In this document: positions 8,929 to 15,972 of the stretch, piece after piece | How positions within the stretch are numbered: the first letter of the stretch is position 1 | Layout: each line of letters begins with the position of its first letter | Source: Anaerolineales bacterium UBA2200 | GTDB taxonomy: Bacteria > Chloroflexota > Anaerolineae > UBA2200 | Assembly: GCA_002327925.1 (NCBI GenBank) | Contig: DCVA01000003.1 | Coordinates: forward strand, 18,842 to 82,841 | Reading direction: 5' to 3' | DNA: 64,000 nt | Translations under genes and position numbers: made by a program | The notes under the pieces: generated by a model | Seen by the model: only the letters and a program-made list of their open reading frames with translations | Told to the model about the DNA's origin: nothing | Database searches by the model: none

Positions 8929-10704
8929 CTAGTCGTAGGCCTTCTGCCGCCACACAGTAAAGCCCTTCAAACTGGAGCCGCCTATGAACTCGCGCAGGAT
9001 GGAGTTGGACGGCACCAGGCTTGCTTCCAGGGGCACGAACCACCTCAGCAGAGCCAGCAGACGACGGCACTCAACATACTCAAGCGAGCTGGGTTCTACC
9101 TGATAGAGCAGCGGCTCCGCATAGGGCTTGAGAGCAGACAGCTCATAGGCCAGGGCAGAGTTGAACATCACGTCTGCATGCTCCTGATGGGGAAAGATCC
9201 AGGTCTTTTCCCCGTCACGTACGCTCTCCCAGCGCCTCAGTGTGTCGATCGCCGAGTAGCCACGCTCACGCGCATCGCGAACGATGCGGCGGATCAGTCG
9301 GGTCTCGGTCGTGGGTACCCGATTGTAGTGATCCAGGTTGAGCTGAGTCAGAGCCGAGACGTAGATTCGATAGATCGATTCGGCCGGCACGGTCGGCACG
9401 AGCCTGGGATTGAGGCCATGGATGCCCTCGAGCAGGATGATGTGATCCGCGCTCAGCCTCAGCCACTCGCCCTGCTCCCTGCGACCGGTCTGGAAGCTGT
9501 ACCTGGGTAGCCGCACCAGCCGGCCGGCCATCAACTCTGACAACTGCGTGTTGAGCAGGTCGCGGTCGATGGCGTCTAGGTGTTCAAAGTTGTACTCGCC
9601 GTTGTCGGTCTTGGGCGTTTGTTCACGGTCGACGAAGTAATTGTCCAGTTCGACTGTGACCGGGCGCAGGCCTGCCGCGAGAAGCTGAACAGCCAGCCTC
9701 TTGGAGAAGGTGGTCTTGCCCGACGAAGAGGGACCGGCGATCAGTACCAGTCTGAGCGTGTCACGGCGCCTGGCTATCTCTGTGGCCACCTGTGCGATGC
9801 GCTGCTCGTGCAAAGCCTCCGAGACCAGCGCAACCTCACCGCCGCGACCGGCTTCGATGGCTTCATTCAGCGCTCCGACGTCGCTAATGCCGAGCACTCG
9901 CAACCAGTTGCCGTACTCGCGGAATACCCCAACCAGCTTGGGGTACTCCACCACGGGCTGCAGGCCCTCAGGGGCCTCGTGCCGCGGATAGCGCAGAATG
10001 AATCCGGTAGAGTAGTGCTGCAGGGAAAAAGTGTGCAGGTAGCCCGTGGAGGGCACCGTGTAGCCATGGAAATAGTCTTCCACGCCACGCAGACGGTACA
10101 GCGTGACATAGTTGCGCTTTCGATAGCGCAGCAACCGCACTTTGTCCTGCTGCCCACGTCGGCCGAAGAGGTCGAATGCCTCCGCCACCGAGGCGCTGCG
10201 TTTCTCGATCGGCGCGTCTTCGGCGACAATCTCACGCATCCGTTGCTCGACGCGGGCCACTTCGCCCGGCTCGAGCGGCTCGCGCCCGTGCGCCTCGCAG
10301 AACAGCCCCCCAAAAGTGAGCGAGTGGTCCACATAGACCTGTACACCAGGGTAGAGCTCCTCCATGGCAACCACAAGCAAGAAGGCCAGGGAGCGGCGGT
10401 AGATCCTCATACCGTCGGCCTGGCCGATGTGAACCGGGGTGACCTCCACGTCATGCGTGATGGGGTGGGTCAGCTCGTATAGCTTAAAGTCGATGAGGCC
10501 AGCGACGATGGTGACGGGCCCACTATCATAAGCCGCCTCAACAAAAGCCTCGAGCTGGGTGCCAATGGGTGCCTCAAAGATGCGGCCGTCAGGGAACTTG
10601 ACCAACGCCGTTGATCGCCCTGTCGATTCCCGGGGAGTGGCTTCTCCGCCACGATCGGTTAACCTGGGCTTGGCCAGGCTCTCTCGATGGACTGCTGAAT
10701 TCAT
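8929..10704 (-). CDS. Nucleoside (uridine kinase-like) kinase with N-terminal TGS/ThrRS-like domains
   Basis: A 591-aa three-part protein. Residues ~25-85 resemble a TGS domain and ~100-200 resemble the second additional domain of threonyl-tRNA synthetase/AlaX (HIGQADGMRIYRRSL; the Zn-binding HxxxH is not evident). From ~310 there is a P-loop phosphoribulokinase/uridine kinase domain (IAGPSSSGKTTFSKRL, near 325). This architecture is known from a bacterial uridine-kinase-like family that phosphorylates nucleosides (the Thermotoga type). I chose the ATG at 10704 over 10746 because a promoter (-10 at 10719-10724) would exclude the earlier codon from the mRNA. That leaves a leader of only about eight bases. 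The nucleoside substrate is not deducible. Confidence 0.85.
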   Translation of the reverse strand: MNSAVHRESLAKPRLTDRGGEATPRESTGRSTALVKFPDGRIFEAPIGTQLEAFVEAAYDSGPVTIVAGLIDFKLYELTHPITHDVEVTPVHIGQADGMRIYRRSLAFLLVVAMEELYPGVQVYVDHSLTFGGLFCEAHGREPLEPGEVARVEQRMREIVAEDAPIEKRSASVAEAFDLFGRRGQQDKVRLLRYRKRNYVTLYRLRGVEDYFHGYTVPSTGYLHTFSLQHYSTGFILRYPRHEAPEGLQPVVEYPKLVGVFREYGNWLRVLGISDVGALNEAIEAGRGGEVALVSEALHEQRIAQVATEIARRRDTLRLVLIAGPSSSGKTTFSKRLAVQLLAAGLRPVTVELDNYFVDREQTPKTDNGEYNFEHLDAIDRDLLNTQLSELMAGRLVRLPRYSFQTGRREQGEWLRLSADHIILLEGIHGLNPRLVPTVPAESIYRIYVSALTQLNLDHYNRVPTTETRLIRRIVRDARERGYSAIDTLRRWESVRDGEKTWIFPHQEHADVMFNSALAYELSALKPYAEPLLYQVEPSSLEYVECRRLLALLRWFVPLEASLVPSNSILREFIGGSSLKGFTVWRQKAYD

Positions 10705-10718
10705 AGACGCGATTTGCC

Positions 10719-10746
10719 AGTATAGCACAACTCCACCAGCCAGCAA
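10719..10746 (-). promoter_or_regulatory. Promoter for the nucleoside kinase gene
   Basis: Minus strand: TTGCTG - 16 bases - TATACT. The expected transcript start is about eight bases before the ATG at 10704, a very short leader without a Shine-Dalgarno sequence. Confidence 0.6.
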
Positions 10747-10776
10747 AGCAGAGTCGCCAACGCCTGTCAGCGAGCC

Positions 10777-10790
10777 GACAGAATGCTGTC
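10777..10790. promoter_or_regulatory. Short palindrome upstream of pspA (possible operator)
   Basis: GACAG-AATG-CTGTC, flanked by further CTGTCAG / CTGTCAGG copies at 10764-10793. It lies in the divergent intergenic region, about 24 bases upstream of a TAGAAT -10-like hexamer at 10814-10819. It could bind a regulator of the phage-shock-type gene; no protein is assigned. Confidence 0.3.
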
Positions 10791-10862
10791 AGGCACGTGG
10801 CAGCGAGATATGGTAGAATGGAGCCGTAGCATGCAAGCGCAAGCAGAGCAAGGAGGAAAGAG

Positions 10863-11531
10863 ATGGGAATCTTGAATCGGATCAGCACCATACTCAAGGC
10901 CAATCTGAACGACGTGCTGGACAGAGCAGAGAATCCAGAGGTGATGCTGGATCAGTACATTCGCGACCTGGAGAACGCGGTCAGCGAGGCGCGAGAAGAG
11001 CTCATCAACTCGATGGCCGACGAGAAGCGGCTGGCCGCCAAGCTGGAAGAACGGAACCGTCAGGTCCGGATGTGGCAGGCCAATGCCGAGCAGGCCGTTC
11101 AGCTTGGCAAGGATGAAGCCGCCAAGTCCGCACTCCGCGCGGTGCGAGCCTATCAGGAGGAGGCACAGGCAGTCTCTGCCACCTGGCAGGAGCAGAAGGA
11201 CAAGGTCGCCGAGCTGCAGGGGCAGTACGAGCTCGTTGAGAAGAAGCTGGCCTCCGTCAACAGCGAGAGGGACAGCTTGCTGGCGCGCTACACGACCACC
11301 CGCGTGAAGGAGAAGGTAACCACGGCCAAGGTCAAGGTCGATAAGGCCAAGGTTGCCATCAAGGGCGTGGAGCGCATGAAGGAGCGTATGGAGACCGAAG
11401 CCGCCAGGGCCGAGGCGCGCGAAGAGATGGCCTCCATGAGCTCAGCCGTTCAGGACGCCGAAAAGCTCCAGGCCGAGCTCGACATAGAGGCCAGGCTGGC
11501 CGAACTCAAGGCCAAGCTGGCTGCCAAGTAG
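10863..11531 (+). CDS. pspA: PspA/IM30 (ESCRT-III-like) membrane-stress protein
   Basis: A 222-aa, almost entirely helical coiled-coil protein starting MGILNRISTILKANLNDVL, the typical amphipathic membrane-binding helix of PspA/Vipp1. DRAENPEVMLDQYIRDLE is the next diagnostic stretch; the rest is heptad-rich up to KAKLAAK. The family assembles on the inner face of the cytoplasmic membrane and protects or remodels it under stress. AAGGAGGAAAGAG precedes the start. It is monocistronic, with a strong terminator 14 bases after the stop. No pspB/C or liaFSR genes are adjacent, although a LiaX-like operon is found at 54 kb. Confidence 0.92.
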   Translation: MGILNRISTILKANLNDVLDRAENPEVMLDQYIRDLENAVSEAREELINSMADEKRLAAKLEERNRQVRMWQANAEQAVQLGKDEAAKSALRAVRAYQEEAQAVSATWQEQKDKVAELQGQYELVEKKLASVNSERDSLLARYTTTRVKEKVTTAKVKVDKAKVAIKGVERMKERMETEAARAEAREEMASMSSAVQDAEKLQAELDIEARLAELKAKLAAK

Positions 11532-11545
11532 TCACCTTTGCGATC

Positions 11546-11580
11546 AGGAGACCGGGCCCAACTCCATTGCCCGGTCTCCT
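11546..11580 (+). terminator. Intrinsic terminator of pspA
   Basis: A perfect 12-base stem (AGGAGACCGGGC / GCCCGGTCTCCT) with an 11-base loop, then CTTTGCT. Confidence 0.85.
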
Positions 11581-11582
11581 CT

Positions 11583-11610
11583 TTGCTGAACCCGGATGAA
11601 ACGCTATAAT
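11583..11610 (+). promoter_or_regulatory. Promoter for malQ
   Basis: TTGCTG - 16 bases - TATAAT, giving a leader of about 60 bases before the ATG at 11676. Confidence 0.65.
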
Positions 11611-11675
11611 GCGCCCGTGCGCCAAGCCCGGCCAGGACGGGGCCGGCCTCATTCCCGATCAGAGGAGATGGGTTC

Positions 11676-13205
11676 ATGCGTTTTCCCCGGTCCAGCGGTA
11701 TTCTCCTTCACCCCACGTCGCTACCCGGCCGTTGGGGCATTGGCGACCTCGGTCCCGAGGCCTTTCGGTTCGTTGACTTTCTGGAGCAGACAGGTCAGGG
11801 CATCTGGCAGGTGCTGCCCCTGGGCCCCACCGGCTACGGCGATTCGCCATACCAGTGCTTCTCCGCGTTCGCCGGCAACCCCCTGCTCATCAGCCCCGAT
11901 CTCCTGCTGGAGCATGGGCACCTGCAACCCTCGGACATCGAGGACGCTCCCTTATTCCCCGCTGCGGTTGTCGATTATGGCCCTGTAATCCAGTTCAAAT
12001 CGGCACTGCTGGCCAGGTCATTCTCGAACTGGACGAACCGCCCTCCGGACCAGGAGGAGCAGGCCAGATTTGCGGCTTTCTGCGCCAGGCACAGCGCCTG
12101 GCTGGACGACTACGCCCTGTTCATGGCCCTCAAGGACGCACACGGCGGCGCCGTCTGGACGACCTGGGAGGGAGATATCTCCGCGCGGACGCCCTCTGCG
12201 CTGACGCTCTGGAGCGAGCTCCTGTCGGCGGAGGTCCGCAAGCACAAGTACCTGCAATACGTGTTCTTTGAGCAGTGGGGGGCACTACGCCGCTATGCGG
12301 CTCAGCACGGCGTGCGTATGGTAGGGGACATCCCCATCTTTGTGGCACACGATAGTGCCGACGTATGGGCCCATCCCGAGCTGTTCTCGCTGGATGAGGC
12401 GGGCAATCCCACAGTCGTGGCGGGTGTGCCGCCTGACTACTTCAGCGCCACCGGACAGCTCTGGGGCAACCCCCACTACCGCTGGGAGCGTATGGCAGAA
12501 TCCGGATACGCCTGGTGGATCGACCGATTTCGTGCCACTCTGGAGATGGTGGACATAGTACGGCTGGATCACTTCCGCGGATTTGAAGCGTACTGGGAGG
12601 TTCCTGCCAGCGAAAAGACCGCAGTGCTCGGCAGGTGGGTCAAAGGACCTGGCGCCGATCTCTTCCATGCCGTGGAGACGGTTCTGGGAAAGCTGCCCAT
12701 CATCGCCGAGGATCTGGGACTGATCACACCGCCTGTGGCTGCACTGCGCGAACAGTTCGAGCTGCCCGGCATGCGCATCTTCCAGTTCGGTTTCGCCAGC
12801 GACGGCAAGGATCCCTTCCTGCCTCATAACTACATTCGCAACTGCGTGGTCTATACGGGAACGCACGACAATGACACGGTGCTCGGCTGGTTCAACTCGG
12901 CACCCGCAAAGGAGCGCGAGGCAGCCCTGGCCTACTGCGGAACGGATGGCACTCACATTTCGTGGGATCTGGCACGCTGGCTGCTTGCTTCCGTGGCAGA
13001 CACAGCCATCGTGCCACTGCAGGATCTACTGGGTCTGGGCCCAGAAGCGCGCATGAACTATCCCAGCCGTCTGGGAGGCAACTGGAGCTGGCGATTCGAA
13101 GCCAGCGCACTGACGACCGAGCTGCGAACAGACCTGCGAAGGCTCACCGAGATTTACGGGCGCGTCAATCCTGTTTCGCAGTCCGGCTCACAGCCGTCCA
13201 GCTAG
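11676..13205 (+). CDS. malQ: 4-alpha-glucanotransferase (amylomaltase, GH77)
   Basis: A 509-aa cytosolic disproportionating enzyme that transfers maltodextrin segments between alpha-1,4-glucans. Diagnostic stretches: SSGILLHPTSLPGRWGIGDLG at the N-terminus, WQVLPLGPTGYGDSPYQ, the nucleophile Asp region VRLDHFRGFE (~residue 293), IIAEDLGLITP with the acid/base Glu (~340), and YTGTHDNDTVLGW with the third carboxylate (~395). Length is typical. GAGGAG lies ~10 bases before the ATG. The 3' end overlaps the convergent nitroreductase gene by 41 bases. Together with glgP it would feed glucose-1-phosphate and glucose into the glycolytic genes at 24 kb. Confidence 0.95.
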   Translation: MRFPRSSGILLHPTSLPGRWGIGDLGPEAFRFVDFLEQTGQGIWQVLPLGPTGYGDSPYQCFSAFAGNPLLISPDLLLEHGHLQPSDIEDAPLFPAAVVDYGPVIQFKSALLARSFSNWTNRPPDQEEQARFAAFCARHSAWLDDYALFMALKDAHGGAVWTTWEGDISARTPSALTLWSELLSAEVRKHKYLQYVFFEQWGALRRYAAQHGVRMVGDIPIFVAHDSADVWAHPELFSLDEAGNPTVVAGVPPDYFSATGQLWGNPHYRWERMAESGYAWWIDRFRATLEMVDIVRLDHFRGFEAYWEVPASEKTAVLGRWVKGPGADLFHAVETVLGKLPIIAEDLGLITPPVAALREQFELPGMRIFQFGFASDGKDPFLPHNYIRNCVVYTGTHDNDTVLGWFNSAPAKEREAALAYCGTDGTHISWDLARWLLASVADTAIVPLQDLLGLGPEARMNYPSRLGGNWSWRFEASALTTELRTDLRRLTEIYGRVNPVSQSGSQPSS

Positions 13206-14049
13206 CACGGTATTCCGCTCCCTCGCCGCCAGCAGGGATCGCGGCAGGCGAGACGTCCCATCTGCCTCTGTAACCAAGCTGCAGCGCCGTGAGCTCAAAG
13301 TGACACATTGCGATGCCCATATCGACCCGCTGCAGGTCGGGCAGCTCCGCCATGGAGGTACCCCGCCTGTACCCAGGCGTTCGCTGCAGGATAAAGTGCC
13401 ACGCATCGCCCGACCTCACAACACGCCAGGGTTGTTTGTTGGACGCAGATGGAGCGCGGCGTACCATGTCCAGGACCGCCGCGAACTCCCCCGCTGACTC
13501 CCGGCTCAGTGGCACACCCGGGCGTCCCTCGAAGAACAACTCTTCCCAGGGCCGCCTGCTGACCGAGCCGGCTCCCGCTCGGAAGATCCGATCCACGACC
13601 CTCACCCGGTCCGCGATGAGGCCCAGCGCCACAACCGCGGGCATGGTCTCGCCATCGCGCAACTCAGCCCGGGCGGCAAAGTTGCTGCGGCGATAGGTGC
13701 CTCCCAGCCAGCAACTGCCCAGATCCAGATCTGTGGCCAGCAGGACGCTTTGCTCCAGCGCGTATCCCACATCCTCCATATCCATCTCACCCTTACTCAC
13801 CACACCGACCAGGAAGCCAGCCGGGTTACGGATCACGCCGTACGTACCCAGACCCCGCAGATTCTCTCCCTCAGAGTCGGAGGAGGCGAGCAGGAGCAGC
13901 CGAAGTGGCGTCCCGAACGGCCCGGCCGTAAGGGAAGAGAACAAGCCCTGCAGCTTGCCCCGTGCCTCTTCGGGAAGAGGCGCTGACCGGTAGGAACGGC
14001 ACGAGTAGCGAGCTTGAACAAGTTCGGACACAGGTCGACTGTAGATCAC
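13165..14049 (-). CDS. Nitroreductase-family protein (TM nitroreductase-like)
   Basis: A 294-aa flavoprotein-type reductase of the large 'putative TM nitroreductase' subgroup: an N-terminal half starting with the FMN-site pattern ARYSCRSY, and a second half-domain containing RRAPSASNKQPWRVV, the second conserved FMN-contact segment. Such enzymes use NAD(P)H and FMN on nitro, quinone or unknown substrates. Start is GTG at 14049, with GGAGGG five bases upstream. It is third in the tetR-epimerase-nitroreductase operon (gap 30 bases), so it is probably induced by the TetR ligand. Confidence 0.82.
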   Translation of the reverse strand: MIYSRPVSELVQARYSCRSYRSAPLPEEARGKLQGLFSSLTAGPFGTPLRLLLLASSDSEGENLRGLGTYGVIRNPAGFLVGVVSKGEMDMEDVGYALEQSVLLATDLDLGSCWLGGTYRRSNFAARAELRDGETMPAVVALGLIADRVRVVDRIFRAGAGSVSRRPWEELFFEGRPGVPLSRESAGEFAAVLDMVRRAPSASNKQPWRVVRSGDAWHFILQRTPGYRRGTSMAELPDLQRVDMGIAMCHFELTALQLGYRGRWDVSPAAIPAGGEGAEYRASWTAVSRTAKQD

Positions 14050-14079
14050 CAGTCCCTCCGGAAGAGGAATAGATACGCC

Positions 14080-15084
14080 TCAAGCGTCGGTCTGCTGCGG
14101 GCGTTCGCAGCCGGACCGCCGGCCGGAACGACCCAGGTAGGGCGACCGGCTCAGCAGCCAGGCATGCACTGCAGGCCGGCAGGCCCGGATCATCGGACGC
14201 CCCAACCCGACCAGAGACCGGATGGCGGCGGCATGGTCCTCCACAGTGTGACGCTGATAGTGCAGCAGTCTGCTGCTGAGGCTTGTGTCCAGCCAGTCGG
14301 TGGGGTAGGGAGCAGTGGAAAAGGCCGCCGCAGGCAGCATCCCCACTCCGGTTGCCTCCAATACCTGGCGCACCATATCGCGGTAGTATAGCTGGCAACG
14401 CTCACCACCGCCAATCAGCAGCGTTTGACCCCAGACCTGATCGGTGCGGAGGGCGTTGGCAAAGGCGAGGGCCGCATCGCGATGGTGCACGAACTCGATA
14501 CGATTGTCCAGTGGGACATCGAACATCCCGGACGAGAACAGTAATCGCCTGGGAAGGGCCGCAGCCAGCCGCAGAATCGACCACTCGAGCCGCGATGAAC
14601 GGATCATCTCCTCGCAGGCCACTTTGTGTGATGAGTACGGGTCCACAGGTCCGACCGGATCTGCCACAACCCGCGGCGGTGGCCGGTCCTGCGTCAGCCC
14701 AAACACGGCCATCGAAGAGGCAAACAACAGCCGAGCGGGATTGGAACTGGCTTCCATGGCGCGGATGAGATTGGCCGTGCCGCCGACGTTCACATCCCTT
14801 GCCAGGTCCGGGCATTTGTCCATGTCGAGACCCGTAGACGACAATTCGGGGATCAGAAACGCCAGGTGCAGAACGATATCCTGGCCTTGCACGGCCGCCA
14901 GGGCGTCCTCCGGCCGGCGCAGGTCGCCCCACGTGACCTCCACGCCGTGGGGAAGGTCACGCGCGAGCCTGTCGTTGGCGCGGCTGTGCAGGTCAAAGCA
15001 CCGCACCCGGTGCCCCTGCATCACCAGCTCGTCCAACGTAACCTGACCCAGGTTGCCAAAGGCACCCGTGAGCAGCACCCTCAT
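14080..15084 (-). CDS. NAD-dependent epimerase/dehydratase (extended SDR)
   Basis: A 334-aa Rossmann-fold protein with the nucleotide-binding motif TGAFGNLGQVTL at residue ~6, a DLR...D segment, and the YSSHKVACE catalytic Tyr-x3-Lys (~155) preceded by a Ser-rich strand (LLFASSMAVFG). It most resembles sugar-nucleotide or steroid-type extended SDRs; the substrate is unknown. The ATG at 15084 is preferred over an upstream start because AGGAGGAGCTAGG precedes it. It starts one base after the tetR stop, so the two are translationally linked. Confidence 0.85.
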   Translation of the reverse strand: MRVLLTGAFGNLGQVTLDELVMQGHRVRCFDLHSRANDRLARDLPHGVEVTWGDLRRPEDALAAVQGQDIVLHLAFLIPELSSTGLDMDKCPDLARDVNVGGTANLIRAMEASSNPARLLFASSMAVFGLTQDRPPPRVVADPVGPVDPYSSHKVACEEMIRSSRLEWSILRLAAALPRRLLFSSGMFDVPLDNRIEFVHHRDAALAFANALRTDQVWGQTLLIGGGERCQLYYRDMVRQVLEATGVGMLPAAAFSTAPYPTDWLDTSLSSRLLHYQRHTVEDHAAAIRSLVGLGRPMIRACRPAVHAWLLSRSPYLGRSGRRSGCERPQQTDA

Positions 15085-15085
15085 C

Positions 15086-15685
15086 CTAGCTCCTCCTGCG
15101 CAAGCCATCGAGGATCAGCGCCACACCATTCTCCGCCGCCCTCCCCCAGTCAGCTCCGTCCGGATCGAGCAGCCCCTGCAGCATCATCCCAACAGCCAGT
15201 GCAAGGATCGTCTGAGCGGCCGCCTCAGAATCCACCCGACGGAGTGAGCCTTCATCGATTCCGTTCTCAACCATCCCGGCAAAGAGGTCCCGGTACTGGC
15301 GGTAGGGCTCGATAATCGTCTTCCAGGCAACTGGATCGCGTGCCGCCTGGGCCCAGAACGCCAGGAACATGGGCAGCTGCCCGTGGGCGTCGCGCAGAAC
15401 CTGCCTGGCCATATGGGCCATTCCCAGGAGCCGTGTCGGAGCCAACTCCTCGGTCACCATGGTCTGCCTGACCCTGCCTTCGATCTGCCGCAGCCAGGAG
15501 TCGAGTAGCTCCAGGAACACGGCTTGCTTCGTCGCAAAGTGGTAGTAGAAGGCGCCCTTGGTGACACCCGCTGCGCTGCAGATGTCCGCCACGCCCGTGG
15601 CGTCATAACCCTGTCGGGAGAACTCAGCCAGAGCCGCAGACAATATGCGGACACGGGTCTGCTGCCCTCGTGCTTGCGCTGCCAT
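15086..15685 (-). CDS. TetR/AcrR family transcriptional repressor
   Basis: A 199-aa repressor. The N-terminal HTH (residues ~10-55) reads RVRILSAALAEFSRQGYDATGVADICSAAGVTKGAFYYHFATK-like, the canonical TetR pattern. The C-terminal ligand-binding/dimerisation domain is helical (the TetR_C-type ending GMMLQGLLDPDG). I chose the ATG at 15685 because GGAGGAGT precedes it and because the upstream extension of the frame would run through the operator. A 24-base palindrome overlapping its own promoter starts ten bases upstream, so it is almost certainly autoregulatory and controls the two enzymes downstream. Confidence 0.9.
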   Translation of the reverse strand: MAAQARGQQTRVRILSAALAEFSRQGYDATGVADICSAAGVTKGAFYYHFATKQAVFLELLDSWLRQIEGRVRQTMVTEELAPTRLLGMAHMARQVLRDAHGQLPMFLAFWAQAARDPVAWKTIIEPYRQYRDLFAGMVENGIDEGSLRRVDSEAAAQTILALAVGMMLQGLLDPDGADWGRAAENGVALILDGLRRRS

Positions 15686-15694
15686 ACTCCTCCG

Positions 15695-15718
15695 ATCATA
15701 CCGACTGGTCGGTATGAT
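15695..15718. promoter_or_regulatory. TetR operator palindrome
   Basis: Two perfect 11-base inverted arms (ATCATACCGAC / GTCGGTATGAT) around a 2-base centre. ACCGAC-NN-GTCGGT is a common TetR-family operator core. It overlaps the last two bases of the -10 and the transcription start of the tetR promoter. Confidence 0.85.
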
Positions 15719-15745
15719 TATCCCATCCCACTCGTCCTTTGTCAA
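15717..15745 (-). promoter_or_regulatory. Promoter of the tetR-epimerase-nitroreductase operon
   Basis: Minus strand: TTGACA - 17 bases - GATAAT. The palindromic operator lies immediately downstream, so repressor binding would block polymerase. Confidence 0.8.
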
Positions 15746-15784
15746 GTCCCCGACAACGGGCTTCAGTGCGAGGCGGAGGCCGGT

Positions 15785-15813
15785 TTGACAGCCGGCTTGA
15801 GTTGTGGTAGACT
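15785..15813 (+). promoter_or_regulatory. Promoter for the EF-G-like gene
   Basis: TTGACA - 17 bases - TAGACT, leaving an untranslated leader of about 150 bases before 15973. Confidence 0.75.
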
Positions 15814-15856
15814 TGCAGGTCGCACGCGAGTCGCGGGCGATTACGCGGGACCCTGT

Positions 15857-15898
15857 AACGAGGCAGTCGCAGTGGTAAAGCGCCCTGGCTGCCTCGTT
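15857..15898 (+). other. Hairpin in the leader of the EF-G-like gene
   Basis: Perfect 10-base arms (AACGAGGCAG / CTGCCTCGTT) enclosing 22 bases, followed by TGATTTGG. It lies inside the 150-base leader. It could be an attenuator or a protein-binding hairpin; the T run is short, so termination is doubtful. Confidence 0.4.
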
Positions 15899-15972
15899 TG
15901 ATTTGGCCAGGTGCCAGTAGAGAAGCAAGGCGCGCCAGTGCGGCGCCAAAACAAAAGGATTGGTAGGGACTT

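Noticed and set aside
6659..8932. Two long plus-strand frames of about 394 and 361 codons
   Set aside because: Both are antisense to glgP, which is full length with catalytic motifs.
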